Shown here piece after piece: positions 5,974-7,569 of a stretch of 7,569 bases of DNA. A model generated the notes under the pieces. It did no database searches and was not told the DNA's origin. It was given only the letters and a program-made list of their open reading frames with translations. The DNA is from Leucothrix mucor (GTDB lineage Bacteria > Pseudomonadota > Gammaproteobacteria > Thiotrichales > Thiotrichaceae): assembly GCA_011322515.1 (NCBI GenBank), contig DRMS01000297.1, forward strand, positions 1 through 7,569, in the 5' to 3' direction. The translations under genes and the position numbers were made by a program. Positions within the stretch are counted from its first letter, which is position 1. Every line of letters begins with the position of its first letter.

Positions 5974-6166
5974 GGCTACCAGTTTAAGGCGGGACAGTTC
6001 ATGCTTCTGCTATTCACCCGCACCCTTCGACAAGCTCAGGAAGCGGTGTCCTGAGTTTACCGAAGGGGCGGTGTCCTCAGTCTACCGAAGGGCTAGTTCC
6101 CTGAGCTTGTCGAAGGGTGCGGGTTATTTGCCATGACCTTACTTGTCCCGCCTTAAGTTGGTAGCC
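5974..6166 (+). mobile_element. R1 MITE-like element, copy 3, with 8 bp target duplication
   Basis: This 193 bp element starts GGCTACCAGTTTAAGG, ends CCTTAAGTTGGTAGCC, and has a core at 6017-6123 with two 25 bp units. The octamer AATTGACG occurs immediately before it (5966-5973) and immediately after it (6167-6174), a perfect target-site duplication. This fixes the element ends and shows that it moved by transposition. An 8 bp duplication with ends beginning GG is compatible with families such as ISL3 or IS256, but no transposase is present to decide. The core has a few changes (TTTACCG, CCTCAG, AGTTCCC), so it is slightly more diverged. It lies 21 bases after the DUF2809 stop. Confidence 0.93.
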
Positions 6167-6186
6167 AATTGACGTATTGTAAATCC

Positions 6187-6352
6187 TTGGAAGCTCCAAG
6201 CAATGAATTTACCCATCTTACTTGCCCTTTTGCTCCTGATTCGAGTATATCAAGAGGCGGTGCATAGTCACTCCACACAATAATTAATAGGATTCAAGCT
6301 GGGATAAAAAAGCAAGTTAGAAATCGGGAAGTTGTTTCGTGCTTGTTCCTTA
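6187..6352. repeat. R3 palindromic unit, decayed left-hand tandem copy
   Basis: The right half (6298-6352, CTGGGATAAAAAAGCAAG to GTTCCTTA) is almost identical to 6461-6516. The left half is degenerate but alignable: GAGGCGGTGCATAGTCACTC at 6254-6273 corresponds to GAGGTGCATAGTTACTC in the intact unit. The left boundary is approximate. It joins the next unit head to tail, sharing TTA at 6350-6352, and this junction makes a second palindrome with arms 6316-6349 and 6353-6387. The stretch 6175-6186 between R1 copy 3 and this unit shows nothing. Confidence 0.65.
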
Positions 6353-6517
6353 GGAACGTGTACGGAATAACTTCCCGAAGTTCTAACGCAGAATTTTTAT
6401 TTCAGATTGGATGAACTCATGAGGTGCATAGTTACTCTACGCAACGAATGAGATCATCCAAACTGGGATAAAAAAGCAAGTTAGAAATCGGGAAGTTGTT
6501 TCGTGCTCGTTCCTTAA
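6350..6517 (+). repeat. R3 long palindromic repeat, intact copy
   Basis: This is a 168 bp unit running from TTAGGAACG to CGTTCCTTAA. Its two halves are imperfect reverse complements around TTACT at 6432-6436 (TGCATAG before, CTACGCA after), with further matched blocks such as TTGGATGA...CTCAT and AACTTCCCGA...TTCTAAC. It is an inverted near-identical copy of 1-147. As RNA, either strand could fold into one long interrupted hairpin. Its right end holds the stop codon of the minus-strand DUF4395 gene, TAA at 6514-6516. Confidence 0.87.
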
Positions 6518-7122
6518 TATACGAGATAGGTAAAATAAGCAGCTATAGTCAGCGCACTAGCAATAATAATAAGTTGAGCAGGGCTAATGGTTTGAACGGC
6601 CTCTTTTTGGGTTATTTCACATACGCCACCAGGGCAGTATTTAGTGGGCTGTTTGGTAATGAAAGCATAAAGCACGCAACCAATACAAATACCAAAAACA
6701 GCTTCAAAATAAACGAGGCTTAAGCAAAAGAGACAAATGGCAATTTTAATGGGTGCCATGACTTCTAAAATAACCACTAATACAAACATAACGACTGAAA
6801 GAACTAGTCCAATACTCCAAGCAAATCGTTTAGGAGTGGCACTGACATATTCAGGTTTTTGATGTGCGATAAATAGCCGACCAGCAATTAAGCTAGGTGA
6901 AAATTTAGGATTAATTAAAACGCGAATAATAAAATCAATCATAAAAAAAGTAATAAAAATTTTAGTAAAACGAAAATTCATATTTTGATACGCATATAAA
7001 AAGGATAAAAAAGCAAAAAGAAATAAAATACCTGCACCCGCTCTTGCTTCTCGTTCATTTAAAACTAAACGGTCATACCCATCGACAGACTCCCCAAATG
7101 TAAAGATATTTTTCAAATGCAT
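6514..7122 (-). CDS. DUF4395 family membrane protein with six paired cysteines
   Basis: This is a 202-residue protein matching the DUF4395 pattern: FGESVDGYDRLVLNEREARA (9-28), LFLFAFLSFLYA helix, IDFIIRVLINPKFSPS (62-77), QKPEYVSATPKRFAWSIGL (88-106), a helix at 107-125, then a cysteine-bearing segment. Cysteines form C130xxC133, C146xxC149 (FGICIGC) and C163xxxxC168 (KYCPGGVCE). A last helix (183-200) ends the protein. The biochemical role of this family is unknown to me. The paired cysteines could be redox-active or bind metal, which is inference. AAGG (minus strand, 7133-7136) lies 10 bases before the ATG. The stop lies in the end of an R3 repeat. The gene follows the moxR-like gene on the same strand after 210 bases. 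Confidence 0.87.
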   Translation of the reverse strand: MHLKNIFTFGESVDGYDRLVLNEREARAGAGILFLFAFLSFLYAYQNMNFRFTKIFITFFMIDFIIRVLINPKFSPSLIAGRLFIAHQKPEYVSATPKRFAWSIGLVLSVVMFVLVVILEVMAPIKIAICLFCLSLVYFEAVFGICIGCVLYAFITKQPTKYCPGGVCEITQKEAVQTISPAQLIIIASALTIAAYFTYLVY

Positions 7123-7165
7123 TTTTATTAGACCTTGTTATAATGTTAATAATTAACCATGACAT

Positions 7166-7194
7166 AATATAGGTTTTATTTTTACTTTAGTTAA
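7166..7194 (-). promoter_or_regulatory. Candidate promoter of the DUF4395 gene
   Basis: On the minus strand TTAACT (7189-7194, 4 of 6 to the -35 consensus) is followed after 17 bases by TATATT (7166-7171, 5 of 6 to the -10 consensus). This predicts a start near 7159 and a leader of about 37 bases. Together with the palindrome just upstream, it suggests transcription separate from the moxR-like gene. AT-rich sequence makes chance matches common. Confidence 0.4.
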
Positions 7195-7204
7195 ATCACC
7201 TATT

Positions 7205-7235
7205 ATTTATGGGCTATATAATATAGCCCATAAAT
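7205..7235. terminator. Perfect 15-bp-arm palindrome, possible terminator of the moxR-like gene
   Basis: ATTTATGGGCTATAT is followed by one A and then its exact reverse complement. As RNA it would fold with a GGGCTA stem base and A/U flanks, which can work as a two-way terminator because the lower stem is A-rich on one side and U-rich on the other. It lies about 98 bases past the end of the moxR-like gene and just upstream of the candidate DUF4395 promoter. It could instead be an operator for that promoter. The rest of 7123-7332 shows no gene. Confidence 0.45.
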
Positions 7236-7332
7236 TAAATAAAGCCAGTAATACCTCATTAATAATATTTTCTCGTTACCAAATTATACCCCTTGTATTG
7301 CGCACCTCAACACAAGCTATCTTGTTTTATCA

Positions 7333-7569
7333 TCACTGCCTAGGCGCTTCAACCTTCTCCAAAATCCCCAAAATAATCTGATCCGTACTATACCCCTCTA
7401 ACTCCATTTCAGGAGCTAGTCCAACCCGATGCCTTAAAACAGGCAGTGCTACGTCCTTAATATCATCAGGTGTAATATGGTCACGATTATTTAACATCGC
7501 TTGCGCACGGGCGGCGCGAATGAGTGAGATGCTACCACGTGGCCCTGCGCCTATGCTTAAACCTTGCCA
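7333..7569 (-). CDS. MoxR-family AAA+ ATPase, C-terminal part (5' end outside window)
   Basis: The last 78 codons of a gene entering from the right edge end at TGA 7333-7335. The visible protein matches the C-terminal lid of MoxR ATPases: IGAGPRGSISLIRAARAQAML (the position of the usual GxSPRA sensor-2 stretch, with the arginine kept), NRDHITPDDIKDVALPVLRHRV, then a short acidic tail ending EKVEAPRQ. MoxR proteins act as chaperone-like ATPases, usually beside genes for DUF58 and von Willebrand factor A proteins. Those would lie outside this window or are absent, since the next downstream gene is DUF4395. The Walker motifs are not visible because they lie upstream. Confidence 0.88.
   Translation of the reverse strand, partial: WQGLSIGAGPRGSISLIRAARAQAMLNNRDHITPDDIKDVALPVLRHRVGLAPEMELEGYSTDQIILGILEKVEAPRQ

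Noticed and set aside
6496..6723. Plus-strand open frame of 75 codons at the R3 end
   Set aside because: It is antisense to the well-supported DUF4395 gene and begins in repeat sequence.

Overview
This AT-rich chromosomal window probably comes from a gammaproteobacterium. The best evidence is the GalU protein, which follows the enterobacterial GalU pattern almost end to end (300 residues). The repeat load and the low GC would suit a filamentous sulfur oxidiser such as Beggiatoa or Thiothrix, but that is a guess from general impression. No tRNA, rRNA, CRISPR array, phage gene or defence system is visible.

Layout. Reading leftwards on the minus strand from about 3260 to 199 are an M23-family envelope metallopeptidase, an OmpR-type response regulator and its sensor histidine kinase. 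All three face the same way and their key residues are intact. On the plus strand are galU and, 6 bases after its stop, a LysE/RhtB-type exporter (3668-5203), then a small DUF2809 membrane protein (5572-5952). On the minus strand again, a six-cysteine DUF4395 membrane protein (6514-7122) lies downstream of the cut-off C-terminal end of a MoxR-type AAA+ ATPase (7333-7569).

The genes are ordinary housekeeping, signalling and transport genes. The unusual part is the space between them, which is almost entirely made of three families of non-coding repeats. R1 is a 191-217 bp MITE-like element with 23 bp terminal inverted repeats (GGCTACCA...). It occurs three times (3344-3534, 5216-5432, 5974-6166), and one copy has a perfect 8 bp target duplication. 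Each R1 carries a core of palindromic CCCTTCG...CTCAGG motifs, and in copy 1 the core is flipped relative to the arms. R2 is an approximately 86 bp leader-like repeat directly ahead of three genes: the kinase, the regulator and DUF2809. One copy has its centre replaced by a CCCTTCG-type palindrome. R3 is an approximately 168 bp element that is one large imperfect palindrome. It is present at the left edge of the window and, in opposite orientation plus a decayed tandem unit, at 6187-6517, so inverted copies bracket about 6.2 kb.

No transposase for any of these families lies in the window, so they look non-autonomous. They sit at gene starts and ends: R2 supplies the GTG start codon of the kinase, and R3 contains the stop codon of the DUF4395 gene. 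They may therefore affect termination, mRNA ends or translational coupling. That is inference. The repeat structures themselves are read directly from the sequence.
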